This document shows, piece after piece, positions 53,398 to 62,433 of a stretch of DNA of 64,000 nt. Origin of the DNA: Methylotenera versatilis 301 (GTDB taxonomy: Bacteria > Pseudomonadota > Gammaproteobacteria > Burkholderiales > Methylophilaceae). The notes under the pieces were generated by a model. The model saw only the letters and a program-made list of their open reading frames with translations, did no database searches and had not been told where the DNA came from. The stretch's first letter is position 1. Each line of letters starts with the position of its first letter. The DNA is taken from the NCBI RefSeq assembly GCF_000093025.1, contig NC_014207.1:1364001-1428000 (forward strand), read 5' to 3'. Both the position numbers and the translations under genes were made by a program.

Positions 53398-54128
53398 ATG
53401 CTTAACCATGTTTTATCTAAACTTAAAGTGTAAACCGTGAGTTTTAAACGGTTGGTCGGCCAAACATTGCCGATTGGCTGTTCTTCATTCAATGCCGCTT
53501 TGCTCCAAAGTACATGCCAAGGCATTTTCTCTAAATCAGAAACATACTCAAGCAGATCTAAGTAATGACCTTCAACGGTAATCTCTACGCCATGTTTGAA
53601 TACAGGTGACTCTTGCTTACCTGTATCTGCTTTGTTTGTGTTGTTATTTTCAGTTGGAGATACTGTGGGTGCGGCAGTGTTTTTATCTGCAGATTCAGCT
53701 TCAAGTAAGCCTTTAGCTGGTAGTGTTTTTAGTTCAACCAATTGGAGTTTGCCATTCTTTTTCAACAAGCTGCGAAGCAATTCAGGCATTTTGTCTGGGC
53801 TGATGAGCGTGTTTTGTAAGCCACTTAATTGGGTTTCAAGGGTTTTTAGATGGCTATTTAACTCAGTAATACGTTGATTGTTACTCGCATCCGGGTCAAT
53901 CACAGTCTGGTTTGTATAAACGCTGATTTGTTGAGTTAAGTTTTGAATCTGTGCTTGATCAGCCGCCAATTCGGTATTTATTACTTTTTGACGAGCTAAC
54001 ACTGGACTGATTAACAAGCTATTAATCGCGGCAAATACGACTGCAAATAGCGCACAAGCCACCATCCAACGCTCACGTCTATTAAGCGCATCAAACTTAG
54101 CAGTTAAGCTTAGCCATGTTTTTTTCAA
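53394..54128 (-). CDS. mshJ: MSHA biogenesis protein MshJ (PilO/GspM-like)
   Basis: 244 residues: a short cytoplasmic N-terminus, one membrane helix (ERWMVACALFAVVFAAINSL), a periplasmic coiled coil (NTELAADQAQIQNLTQQIS) and a ferredoxin-like C-terminal part (VEITVEGHYLDLLEYVSDLE). This is the PilO-like platform protein. It starts in a four-base overlap with the PilN-like gene. Confidence 0.85.
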   Translation of the reverse strand: MKKTWLSLTAKFDALNRRERWMVACALFAVVFAAINSLLISPVLARQKVINTELAADQAQIQNLTQQISVYTNQTVIDPDASNNQRITELNSHLKTLETQLSGLQNTLISPDKMPELLRSLLKKNGKLQLVELKTLPAKGLLEAESADKNTAAPTVSPTENNNTNKADTGKQESPVFKHGVEITVEGHYLDLLEYVSDLEKMPWHVLWSKAALNEEQPIGNVWPTNRLKLTVYTLSLDKTWLSI

Positions 54129-54904
54129 AGCTTGCCTCCAGCCTTGTTATCCGCGTTAGTTACTGCTGATTTATCGTCTGTAGATTGCAGTGAGAATTCA
54201 ATATATTTAGGTTCGCTATTTTGAATAGTCGCTGTAGGGGTTGTGATATTAACTGGCATAGCAGAAACACCATTTTTAATGATATAGGCGGCGGTGTTCG
54301 CTGAAGTTGTTGTGGATGCTGCTGCAACTGGTGCTGTGTTTGTTGTAGCAGTCGCTTTGGGCAGACTCATATTTAAAGCAGAAAATAACTTACCTCTTAA
54401 TGCAGGTTCATTACCTAATCTTGCAATGTATTCTGGTACAAGGTCGCCTTGTAGCGTGCGGCCGCTGATATTAAGCTGTTCAGACGCACTATCAATGCTA
54501 AAACTAGTTAACCATAAACCATCCAGACTTTGTTTTGCAAAGGCACGCATCAAAGCCGCGTAACCTTTTTCAGGTGTCGCTGAACTTTGGTTCACAGTCT
54601 GCAAAATGTGCTGTTGCATGGCTTCTTTTTGTTCCAATTGTGCAATTTGATCTACTAAGGCTTTGTTCGCCGCATGTGGCGTATGTAACAAAGTCGTTTG
54701 CTGCAATGTTGTTTGTGTTGCCTGTAAATCTTGTGCTATTTGGCTGTGCTGTGTGGTTAACACAGACAATTGTTTTTGCGCATAGCCGTAATATCCCAAC
54801 ATGCATGCCAATAAAACCCCAAGCGTTATCACTATAGTATTAGGATTTAGAAAATCCTTTTGTTTAATAAGAGATGGATTTAGTAGGTTAATCTGCTGAC
54901 TCAT
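54125..54904 (-). CDS. PilN-like MSHA inner-membrane platform protein
   Basis: 259 residues. MSQQINLLNPSLIKQKDFLN is the PilN/GspL-type opening (INLLNPxL), followed by one membrane helix (NTIVITLGVLLACMLGYYGY), a coiled coil and a periplasmic domain with LDGLWLTSFSIDSASEQLNI. In MSHA loci the second MshI-like gene has this form. It sits between the PilM-like mshI (ATGA overlap) and the PilO-like mshJ, so the M-N-O trio of type IV pili is complete. Confidence 0.85.
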   Translation of the reverse strand: MSQQINLLNPSLIKQKDFLNPNTIVITLGVLLACMLGYYGYAQKQLSVLTTQHSQIAQDLQATQTTLQQTTLLHTPHAANKALVDQIAQLEQKEAMQQHILQTVNQSSATPEKGYAALMRAFAKQSLDGLWLTSFSIDSASEQLNISGRTLQGDLVPEYIARLGNEPALRGKLFSALNMSLPKATATTNTAPVAAASTTTSANTAAYIIKNGVSAMPVNITTPTATIQNSEPKYIEFSLQSTDDKSAVTNADNKAGGKL

Positions 54905-55842
54905 GATGACGAACCTCCTCTCAATGCCGCCCCCAGCGCAGGTAGCAGGCTGGCTTGCATGGATAAATCACCTAGGTTGGCTTGGTCTTTAAATTCAAAT
55001 ACGTCGGACAAGTCAAACCGATCTATTGGTATGTAGAGATAAGCTTTTAAATAATCGTAGAAATCTTCACGGCCCATAAATGGTGCCAGTACAAGGCGAT
55101 TGATGGTGATATAGGGAAATTGTCGTTCAAAATTATCTAGCGAACGTTGAATCTCAAGTGATAAGCGTTCAAAAGTGCTGGATTTAAGCTCACTATTATT
55201 CTCGTCTTGTATTTGCTTGGTATCTATTTCAATTCGTCTGGAATGGTAAAGCTCACCACCAGATGTAAAGGTAAGCAGGCCACCATGGTTGTTGATGGAA
55301 AGCATGGCCAACCCACGACCTTCTTGCTCTAAATATGCTGCAACATTACGCTGAGCCAGTTCCGGAATATCAATGGCTTCTAGGCCAGCACCTGCATGCT
55401 CTATGAGTCGTGTCATATAGCCGCCAATCACACTGTTTTTCGCTGCAACTGCATACACGTATAATTGCCGATTCGCATTATGTGGATCGGCTGGAATATC
55501 AATTACATCGACTGTGGCTTGATCTACAGGATAATCAATCATGTCTTTAAGCTTCCAGCTAATGGCTTGTTTTAGCTCTTCGGCTGGCACGTTAGGCTTT
55601 TCAATTTGAAATAGCTGATATTCATTTTGCTGGAGTAATAATGAGCAATGCAGATTCGCCATGCTTAAATTTGCAGCCATAGACTTAACGGCATTGTCGT
55701 CTTTTAAGCTTTCTTGCTGAATGGCGCTGAACTCAACGGTGGGTTTGGCTTCTGAATTGATGACATGCGCAACGCAAGTGCCGTATTCAGAGCTACGAAC
55801 TGCAAACCAGCCTGGTGATTTTTTCTTGGAAAATAGTCGCAT
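54901..55842 (-). CDS. mshI: MSHA biogenesis protein MshI (PilM-like)
   Basis: About 313 residues from MRLFSKKKSPGWFAVRSSEY, an actin/PilM-type fold: LKQAISWKLKDMIDYPVDQA, then AGAGLEAIDIPELAQRN and LEIQRSLDNFERQF. It forms the cytoplasmic ring that binds the short N-terminal INLLN peptide of the PilN-like partner (family knowledge). A longer frame up to 56025 runs into mshQ and was rejected. The gap to the mshQ stop is 34 bases. Confidence 0.88.
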   Translation of the reverse strand: MRLFSKKKSPGWFAVRSSEYGTCVAHVINSEAKPTVEFSAIQQESLKDDNAVKSMAANLSMANLHCSLLLQQNEYQLFQIEKPNVPAEELKQAISWKLKDMIDYPVDQATVDVIDIPADPHNANRQLYVYAVAAKNSVIGGYMTRLIEHAGAGLEAIDIPELAQRNVAAYLEQEGRGLAMLSINNHGGLLTFTSGGELYHSRRIEIDTKQIQDENNSELKSSTFERLSLEIQRSLDNFERQFPYITINRLVLAPFMGREDFYDYLKAYLYIPIDRFDLSDVFEFKDQANLGDLSMQASLLPALGAALRGGSSS

Positions 55843-55876
55843 AGTGAGTATCTCTATTCGTTGCTTAAAATTACTA

Positions 55877-58800
55877 TTAAAAATTTTCACGAAGGTAAAT
55901 AACCGGTGTTTTATATATACCGAATGTTGCCCGCGATGTTGTATTGGTGCCAAACCACGATAATCCGCTGGCGACGGCATTAGTTTCTGCGGCGCCTGTA
56001 CAGGTTTTATTATTTGGTGCAGCACTTACACTGCCAAGATTTAAGGTTAAATCTACCGTTCCATTGTTACCAGAACCGGGTCTAGTTAACCGTAGTTGTT
56101 TGGAGACTCCGTTGACTAATGCACCACTACCGCTGCTATAACCAAGTTGCGTTTCACAAGCCGTTAGATTGTTTCGGTAGTTACTCATCGAGATACTAGC
56201 GGCGGGAAGAATAGTGCAGCTATCTTGCTGATTTCTGATGTACGACGTGCCGTTCCAGTATTTGGCTTCTACAGGCACCGGTAACGCCAGTAACTCTGAT
56301 CCATACACATTTGGTAAGCGCAGGAGACCACTACGAATATTAGCGGTGCCTTCGGTAGCTAAAGATGAGTTGATGTTATCGATGTCTGTAGCGCGAAGTT
56401 TTATGGCGGTTGGCACTGTAAGTTTGCTAGTAAATGTGTAGCTAGGCGTTACTGATGTTGCTATTCCCGCTGAATATGCGCTTAAAGAAATTGCGGCATT
56501 ATTCAAGGTGCCTACAGTAGCGCCGCTTGCATCTGAAAGGGCGGTTGCTTTTGCAAAATTTGGGCTAGTATTACTTGATCCGTCATAGTTTATGGTGACT
56601 GCGCCAGCAGCATTTAAGGCAATTGTTTGCACCGTAAATGGCTGTGCAGAATAAGTATAGCTACCAGTGTTACAGCCTTGCGTGACTACTGTATTAAAAT
56701 GGTCAGGTGTAAATCTGCCAACATTGCCTGCGCTGTTGCACATTGTACCGCCAGTACCTGTGTTGCCAGTAGCCGTTAGCCCAGAACCAAGGTAATTAGC
56801 ACTAGTGAGTGTGGCGGAGAGGTCAATATTACCTACTTCACTCCATTTGAGCGTGTTACTGCTTGCGACACCATTAGTAAATGCACCTAAAGCGCCAGTG
56901 AAGTTGCCATTCACAGCAGCAGAACCAGTAGGTTGGCATTTAGTAAATGTTAAATTGACACCTTCAGCAACATTCTCTTTAGCAAAGTTTGGCGTAGCAG
57001 CGCCAGCTGCATTCTTTGCCGTGACTGTAGCGCTAAAGTTATTGCCAGCTTTAATTGGTGCAGCCGTAACACCAGTAATAGCAAAGCTTGCTGGTGCCGC
57101 AATAAAAGTATCTGTACCTGCCATATTGAGTCCACCGACTAAATATTTTGCATTCAATGTCATATTGCCTACGTCTGCATATTGCAGTGTTGCTGTTGCG
57201 CTACCTGTCGCATCAAATGCCACACTAACAGCTCGACCAGTGCTATCACAAGCAGCACCAGTGCTATTGCTACTGTTAAGTGCATTGCTATTGATTCTAA
57301 TAGGTAATGTACCAGTAGTAGGGTTGGTATAAGCACACGTAAAGCTAATACTTTTACTGACGCTGGCAAATGCTGGGGTGCAAACTAGGCTGTTATCGGC
57401 CTTTTTTACGGCTTTAATAGAAAGTGTTTGGCTTGTTTCTGATACATGATTAGGAACGTCAAGCAGAAACCCAGCTTCTAAAAAGTTTAGATTGCTATCG
57501 CAAGTCGTGCCTGATGTGTAATCAACTGGTAAACAAACAGCGCCAGTACCAGTTTTTTCTGTAATTGAGCCTGATAAAAGATTGATATTCAATGCCTCAA
57601 TGAATCCATTGGTGAGTCCTAAAGTGATACTAGATTCATTACTAAACGTGTAATTACCAGTACCGCCACCAGTGTCATTGACAGGGTTTATGGAGGATAC
57701 GCTAGACCATGTGCCATGATTCGTACTGGTAGACATCTGCATGGTTGTACCTGCAAGACTGAATAAAGCATGTGTCGCATCGTGTGCTTCAATCACTATA
57801 TTTGCTGCATTGCAGCCTACCACTTGCCCGGCATGCATGATGTGGAAATGATCTAAACTGGTGCAAGTCGTGCGCGTAATGGCCATATCAGCGGCGGCTT
57901 GGGTTGCATTTATCTCTTTTGCGTAGATATATATTTCATCAATAAAGCCATTTGCACTATTGGGTGAGCCGTTAGCAGGTGTGATGCCACTACTGCGGTT
58001 GTCGCCGATATAAATGGTACTTAGCGCAGCAATACTGCCGCTAGAAGTTGTACGAAACGGGGTGGTGGTATTGGTAGTGACTAATGCACCATCCAGAAAA
58101 ATTTGTTGTACAGTTTGATTGGTACCAACTTTGATATTCCAGCTAACACCTACATGATGCCATGTACCTGCTGCAAATGTACTGGCAGTGGTTGCCTCGG
58201 CTATACGTACAGCGCCAGCACTATCTGTGAGTACAAAGCGTAACTTACCACTGGTTAATTTCTCTAAGAAAAATGGTTGTGCGGCAACTTTGGTTGCATC
58301 AAACAACATCGCGTCTGACGACGCTGCATTCCAAGCCACATTAGATTTATACCAGAAATCAACAGAACCTGTACCTGCGGGCGTGATAGGCGTAGCAATT
58401 GCATCTATCACTGTGTTTAATACATTGCTGGTAAAACTTCCGCCACGGCAAAGCTTTCCCGACGCTGTACTAGTTGGTGTTCCCACGCGCGAAGCATCTT
58501 GGCTATTGCCTGATGTGTCTTTAATTTCGCCAGCTACCCCGAGCCAAATGCTCTCATCCAACCGATATTCTGCAGTTTTAGCCGCTAACTGATTGGCGGG
58601 ATACCATAAAATAGTAGTGCCGTTTGTCGTATCAATAAAATTTTGTTTAAAAGCATATTGGGTTGAATCTGTTGTCGTGAGTTGAACCCCAACGGTTGCG
58701 GCTGAACCATCACTACTGCCTGTGGTGTAGTTGTATTTAAAGTTACCATTCACGCCAGTGTTACTTTCAAACAGAGCAATTTGAAAGTTGTAGCGCGCCG

Positions 58801-59380
58801 TTTGGTTGTAAAGTTTGACATTACTCCATGAAATAACAAATCGCTTTTTACCGTCAGAATCAGTGAGTAGTTCATATTTAACGGCTGCGCCTGTTGTGTT
58901 ATCTGCCGTACCTGCCACGATGTCAGTCCAGTACGCTACCATTAAGTTTTTAGGGGTGCCACTAGTTGTACATCCTGTGTATGCTGCGGCCGCAGTGCTA
59001 ATGGGTAAAGCTACGTTCGTATAGGTACGATGATAACCAGAGGTATCTGTACCAAATGCCAGCATGCCGTTTGAGTAAATACGTACGCTGGAATAATTAA
59101 CGCTACCAAATGTAAAGGTAAATCCCGTAGGAAAAGTAACATCAGCCCAGTCATCATCCCCCGCAGGAAAGTCCGTACATGCTGGGTTTGGACTAGTGGT
59201 GTGCCAAGTAACACTGGTTGCGGTAGCGGTTGGTGTGTCATAGCTAAAGTTATCATTTAGATAGGCGTAGGTAGCGGCATGGGCAATGCTTACGACGAAT
59301 AGCGTACTCACTATCAATAGGACGGTACACCAATATAAAACTGGTTGTCTGTTTAACCTAATGTGCCACAAAGCCTTCAT
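55877..59380 (-). CDS. mshQ: MSHA biogenesis protein MshQ, large exported adhesin-like protein
   Basis: About 1167 residues. A signal peptide (YWCTVLLIVSTLFVVSIAHA) ends at about residue 35. A beta-sandwich region (FPTGFTFTFGSVNYSSVRIY) comes next, then a LamG-type domain (about 300-490: GSVDFWYKSNVAWNAASSDA, WHHVGVSWNIKVG). Long Thr/Ala/Ser-rich repeats and a C-terminal MshQ-specific half with paired cysteines complete it. MshQ family proteins close MSHA operons and are thought to sit at the pilus tip or surface. ATG at 59380 has AAGGA 12 bases upstream; GTG at 59413 is an alternative. Unusually, it is not the last gene here: mshI follows. Confidence 0.85.
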   Translation of the reverse strand: MKALWHIRLNRQPVLYWCTVLLIVSTLFVVSIAHAATYAYLNDNFSYDTPTATATSVTWHTTSPNPACTDFPAGDDDWADVTFPTGFTFTFGSVNYSSVRIYSNGMLAFGTDTSGYHRTYTNVALPISTAAAAYTGCTTSGTPKNLMVAYWTDIVAGTADNTTGAAVKYELLTDSDGKKRFVISWSNVKLYNQTARYNFQIALFESNTGVNGNFKYNYTTGSSDGSAATVGVQLTTTDSTQYAFKQNFIDTTNGTTILWYPANQLAAKTAEYRLDESIWLGVAGEIKDTSGNSQDASRVGTPTSTASGKLCRGGSFTSNVLNTVIDAIATPITPAGTGSVDFWYKSNVAWNAASSDAMLFDATKVAAQPFFLEKLTSGKLRFVLTDSAGAVRIAEATTASTFAAGTWHHVGVSWNIKVGTNQTVQQIFLDGALVTTNTTTPFRTTSSGSIAALSTIYIGDNRSSGITPANGSPNSANGFIDEIYIYAKEINATQAAADMAITRTTCTSLDHFHIMHAGQVVGCNAANIVIEAHDATHALFSLAGTTMQMSTSTNHGTWSSVSSINPVNDTGGGTGNYTFSNESSITLGLTNGFIEALNINLLSGSITEKTGTGAVCLPVDYTSGTTCDSNLNFLEAGFLLDVPNHVSETSQTLSIKAVKKADNSLVCTPAFASVSKSISFTCAYTNPTTGTLPIRINSNALNSSNSTGAACDSTGRAVSVAFDATGSATATLQYADVGNMTLNAKYLVGGLNMAGTDTFIAAPASFAITGVTAAPIKAGNNFSATVTAKNAAGAATPNFAKENVAEGVNLTFTKCQPTGSAAVNGNFTGALGAFTNGVASSNTLKWSEVGNIDLSATLTSANYLGSGLTATGNTGTGGTMCNSAGNVGRFTPDHFNTVVTQGCNTGSYTYSAQPFTVQTIALNAAGAVTINYDGSSNTSPNFAKATALSDASGATVGTLNNAAISLSAYSAGIATSVTPSYTFTSKLTVPTAIKLRATDIDNINSSLATEGTANIRSGLLRLPNVYGSELLALPVPVEAKYWNGTSYIRNQQDSCTILPAASISMSNYRNNLTACETQLGYSSGSGALVNGVSKQLRLTRPGSGNNGTVDLTLNLGSVSAAPNNKTCTGAAETNAVASGLSWFGTNTTSRATFGIYKTPVIYLRENF

Positions 59381-59519
59381 TAATACCCACAATCCTTCAT
59401 ATAAATTTCCCACTACAGGTAGAGTATGTAGCGTTTTAATAAATTTAATTGTTGGATTAAAGGTGGTTTTAGGCTTTATTTAGCGCGCTTATTGGATGCT
59501 TTCGATTAATTACAGTGGC

Positions 59520-59972
59520 TTAATTACATTGGTAGTTAGGCACTTCATCCGTGCCTAGACATTTGCTTACGGTGAGTTGTATTTGTCGCTGTATGTAATT
59601 AGCTGTACCAACTGCACCGAAACTTGCAGTAGCACTAATGTCATACATGGCAATGGTATGGTCTGTGCCTTGTTCGTTGTAATCGGCAGATCTACCACAC
59701 GTAACGCTTACTACAAAATTATCGATACTCAGCGCAGTAGGGCTAGCGGGGCAGTTTACTAAGGCGGTGCTGCCCGGATTCAATACTTGGTAGGCAGCCC
59801 ATTCAACCCCAGCTCGAGCGGCTTGATAGGCCTTGGTGCCTTGAGTGTCTTGCAAAGAAGTATTTTGCTGTACGCTGGTAATATTCAGTGCATAAGCGCC
59901 CAGAGCCGCTAAAATTACCAATATAAATATTGCGGCAGGCAGAAGAAAACCTTGTTGTTTAATTGATTTCAT
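59520..59972 (-). CDS. mshP: MSHA minor prepilin-like protein MshP
   Basis: About 150 residues. MKSIKQQG is a short leader before FLLPAAIFILVILAALGAYA. Gly8 is the likely prepilin-peptidase site, and the usual Glu at +5 is absent, as in other PilX/MshP-type minor pilins. A globular domain with Cys pairs follows and ends YQCN. The ATG overlaps the mshO stop as ATGA, which fixes the start; the longer frame to 60095 is not coding. Confidence 0.85.
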   Translation of the reverse strand: MKSIKQQGFLLPAAIFILVILAALGAYALNITSVQQNTSLQDTQGTKAYQAARAGVEWAAYQVLNPGSTALVNCPASPTALSIDNFVVSVTCGRSADYNEQGTDHTIAMYDISATASFGAVGTANYIQRQIQLTVSKCLGTDEVPNYQCN

Positions 59973-60796
59973 GGCGAGTTCACCACATTGACTTGATGCA
60001 TTAAAGTCACAGTTGCAACATCTTGTGTAAAACCTAGATAGATTGTGATGACGCCACTTCTTTGTAAAACGCCGGGCACATAATTCACTTGGCATGTGGT
60101 TAAGCCATTTGCCAGTATTCTAGCTGTTGCAAGACCGTTGAGAGCTGCAACAGTGGATGGCTGGTTAACTTGAGTAGCATAGCCGCTATACCTTAAAAGC
60201 ACTTTATTCGTCATATCACAAGCATACGAAACTGGCGTGGAAACGATAAAGAAGCGGCTAGAGGGCGACTCTTGTGGAAATGTACCACCGCTAAAGCTTA
60301 ATACGCTGAGGTTTCCCGTTGTTTGTAAGGCACGACTATTCGTACCTTCATAGACATCAGAACCTGGAATGCCTAAATTGTAAATTACTAATTTATCACC
60401 AGCAGATACCGACACACTTGGCCCGAGTACATCAAAAGTATCTGCTGAAAGAGAAAAGTCCAGTGGATTGTCGCTGGAGGAAGCGCCAACAGACGCGCGA
60501 TATCTACCAGCTGAGTTCACGGGAACGAATTCTATGAAGCTGTCGGCACCATTAACATTTGTGCGTACACTGTTTGGCAAAGCATTACGAATATCACGCG
60601 CCATACGACGCAAAGCTGTATCGGCGCGATCGGTTAAATTAGCACGATTTTCGCTATCAATAAATGCTTGGGTAGGGTTGCGAATAAACAAAGCCGCACC
60701 TGCTGCAAGAATTCCCACAATAGTGATGACCACGACCATTTCGACTAATGTGAAGCCGGCATAGCTTTTTGAGTTCGGTTTAAATATTGGGCGCAT
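59969..60796 (-). CDS. mshO: MSHA minor prepilin MshO
   Basis: 275 residues. The class III-type signal has Gly14 before FTLVEMVVVITIVGILAAGA (Glu at +5). Then comes RADTALRRMARDIRNALPNS, typical of PilW/MshO. The large C-terminal domain has a Cys pair (SYACDMTNKVL, TTCQVNYVPG). It probably sits in the tip-priming complex. It overlaps mshD by 17 bases. Confidence 0.9.
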   Translation of the reverse strand: MRPIFKPNSKSYAGFTLVEMVVVITIVGILAAGAALFIRNPTQAFIDSENRANLTDRADTALRRMARDIRNALPNSVRTNVNGADSFIEFVPVNSAGRYRASVGASSSDNPLDFSLSADTFDVLGPSVSVSAGDKLVIYNLGIPGSDVYEGTNSRALQTTGNLSVLSFSGGTFPQESPSSRFFIVSTPVSYACDMTNKVLLRYSGYATQVNQPSTVAALNGLATARILANGLTTCQVNYVPGVLQRSGVITIYLGFTQDVATVTLMHQVNVVNSP

Positions 60797-61394
60797 ATCT
60801 AAATCTATAGCCTGTTAATGTCACATCGGTATTCGCTGGTCCCGTTACACGTACTGCAATTTGCAATACCGCACTTAGTGGAAAACCTGCAAAGGGCGCT
60901 GCGCCACCTACACGGGTAACAGTTACGGTTGCACTGTAAGCGCCTAGCCCAGCTAATGGAGTACTGTTACCTGGGCTGCAAATGCCAGCGCAGTTAGCAT
61001 CTGGCATGGCAAATCCACCATAATCGGCCACGTTGTCAAAAGGATTGATGGCGCTGTAACGGCTTTCTGAATTGGGGCTAGGGCTGGTGAGTGCTGCACC
61101 GCCTTTATCTTGAGATGAAGCTGCGCCACCAGTACAGTCAGCGGTTGTTACGGCGGTTGCGGCATTGGGGTCTTCTGGGTCGCATAACGTAAACGATTGT
61201 TGTTCTATTTCTAGTAAAAGTGATTCTGCAATTGAAATAGCTTGTTTACGTACTAGCGGATCGACGCTGCCTTTATTAGTGATTTCAAGCACTTTAAGTA
61301 CGCCAACCAAAGCTACGCTAACAATGACCATAAACACGACCAGCTCGACTAATGTGACGCCAAGTTGAAACCGTTTTTCTCGATTAACGTACAT
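60780..61394 (-). CDS. mshD: MSHA minor prepilin MshD
   Basis: 204 residues. A prepilin signal with Gly12 before VTLVELVVFMVIVSVALVGV (Val at +1, Glu at +5) is followed by VRKQAISIAESLLLEIEQQS, the PilV/MshD helix motif. The Cys-containing C-terminal domain ends TGYRFRYAPNI. It overlaps mshC by 11 bases. Confidence 0.9.
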   Translation of the reverse strand: MYVNREKRFQLGVTLVELVVFMVIVSVALVGVLKVLEITNKGSVDPLVRKQAISIAESLLLEIEQQSFTLCDPEDPNAATAVTTADCTGGAASSQDKGGAALTSPSPNSESRYSAINPFDNVADYGGFAMPDANCAGICSPGNSTPLAGLGAYSATVTVTRVGGAAPFAGFPLSAVLQIAVRVTGPANTDVTLTGYRFRYAPNI

Positions 61395-61863
61395 AGCCAG
61401 TTTCTGCTTCTACAGTTATCACACGTATTGATTCGCCTGGTACAACGGCATTTGTAATGGTAAAGGTAGCCGCAGCGTTTGGCACTGGTCTGCCTAAACC
61501 ATCAAAACCTATGGTGCTAACAGGTGCAGTGATAGTTACATTATTCGACAATGTTTTTGAGTAGGCTGCTTGGGTAGCAGGATCAGTCACTGTGCCAGTT
61601 GAAGCTAAACTGCAATCTGCTGAATTACGATAAGTTAAAGTCACAATTTTTGTTGTTGTATCAACACTCATACATACCGTCGTTCTCTGCGCGATTGCGG
61701 TTTTTTGTGCGTAACGTAAAGCAGAAACCAAGGTACTAAAACTACCACGTGCATCGAAAGCATCTACGCCAATAAAGCGAGGCGCTGCAATAGCGGCAAT
61801 AATGCCCGTAATGACTATCACAGCGACAAGCTCGACTATGGTGAATCCAGATTCTCGCTGCAT
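61384..61863 (-). CDS. mshC: MSHA minor prepilin MshC
   Basis: 159 residues. A very short leader MQRESG precedes FTIVELVAVIVITGIIAAIA, then FDARGSFSTLVSALRYAQKT and TTVCMSVDTTT, the GspH/FimT-like MshC pattern. It is likely part of the initiation complex. It follows the mshA stop by 15 bases. Confidence 0.9.
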   Translation of the reverse strand: MQRESGFTIVELVAVIVITGIIAAIAAPRFIGVDAFDARGSFSTLVSALRYAQKTAIAQRTTVCMSVDTTTKIVTLTYRNSADCSLASTGTVTDPATQAAYSKTLSNNVTITAPVSTIGFDGLGRPVPNAAATFTITNAVVPGESIRVITVEAETGYVR

Positions 61864-61878
61864 AGCGTTTTTTAAGTG

Positions 61879-62355
61879 TTAGCAGCCAGATGATGTTACT
61901 ACAACCTTACCTGCATTTGCAGCTGTTGTAGTGCCATCATCATAGGTTAAAGAGCAATTCGCTACCGCAGTTGTAAAGTCATATTTGATAACCCCAGCTG
62001 CAGCTGTACCAGGAGTAAACCCATCGGTTGATTGAAGCGCTTGTGCGATACCAGCCGTGGTTGGAATGCCAGTATTAGCTGTAACTGTAACTGATGTTCC
62101 GTCTGCCATTGTTGCTGTTGTACCAGTACCGCCAGCAGCAAAATAACGCGCTTGAACTACACCAACTGCTGAGCGCATTCCGCCAGCTAAACCATTGATA
62201 GACGCTGAACGAGCGCTATTAGTCAAGTTAATAAATCTTGGCAAAGCCGTGGCCGCCAAAATACCCAAAATCACAATTACCACTACAAGTTCAACTAATG
62301 TAAAACCTGATTGCCCTGCACCTGATTTTGAAAAACCAAATTTTTGCTGTTTCAT
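61879..62355 (-). CDS. mshA: MSHA pilin MshA, probable major subunit
   Basis: 158 residues. A 17-residue leader ending SG precedes FTLVELVVVIVILGILAATA, then LPRFINLTNSARSASINGLA and a Gly/Ala/Thr-rich globular domain. The C-terminal cysteine loop (NCSLTYDDG...TSSGC) is the usual pilin disulfide. The unusually strong ribosome-binding site AAGGAG eight bases before the ATG fits a highly made subunit. Paralogous to the pilin gene 78 bases upstream. Confidence 0.88.
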   Translation of the reverse strand: MKQQKFGFSKSGAGQSGFTLVELVVVIVILGILAATALPRFINLTNSARSASINGLAGGMRSAVGVVQARYFAAGGTGTTATMADGTSVTVTANTGIPTTAGIAQALQSTDGFTPGTAAAGVIKYDFTTAVANCSLTYDDGTTTAANAGKVVVTSSGC

Positions 62356-62363
62356 TTTAATGA

Positions 62364-62369
62364 CTCCTT
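62364..62369 (-). promoter_or_regulatory. Strong ribosome-binding site of mshA
   Basis: AAGGAG on the minus strand, eight bases before the ATG at 62355. It is the best match to consensus in the operon and supports this gene as the main pilin. Confidence 0.75.
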
Positions 62370-62433
62370 AAAAAATATAAAAATTAGACTACATTTACGC
62401 GTTAAATCTAAATCAACTAAAAAATCTGTAACA

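Noticed and set aside
55843-56025. Longer mshI frame
   Set aside because: The extension overlaps the 3' end of mshQ and lacks family similarity; MshI begins at MRLFSKKK (55842).
59973-60095. Longer mshP frame
   Set aside because: The prepilin leader and the ATGA overlap with mshO fix the start at 59972.
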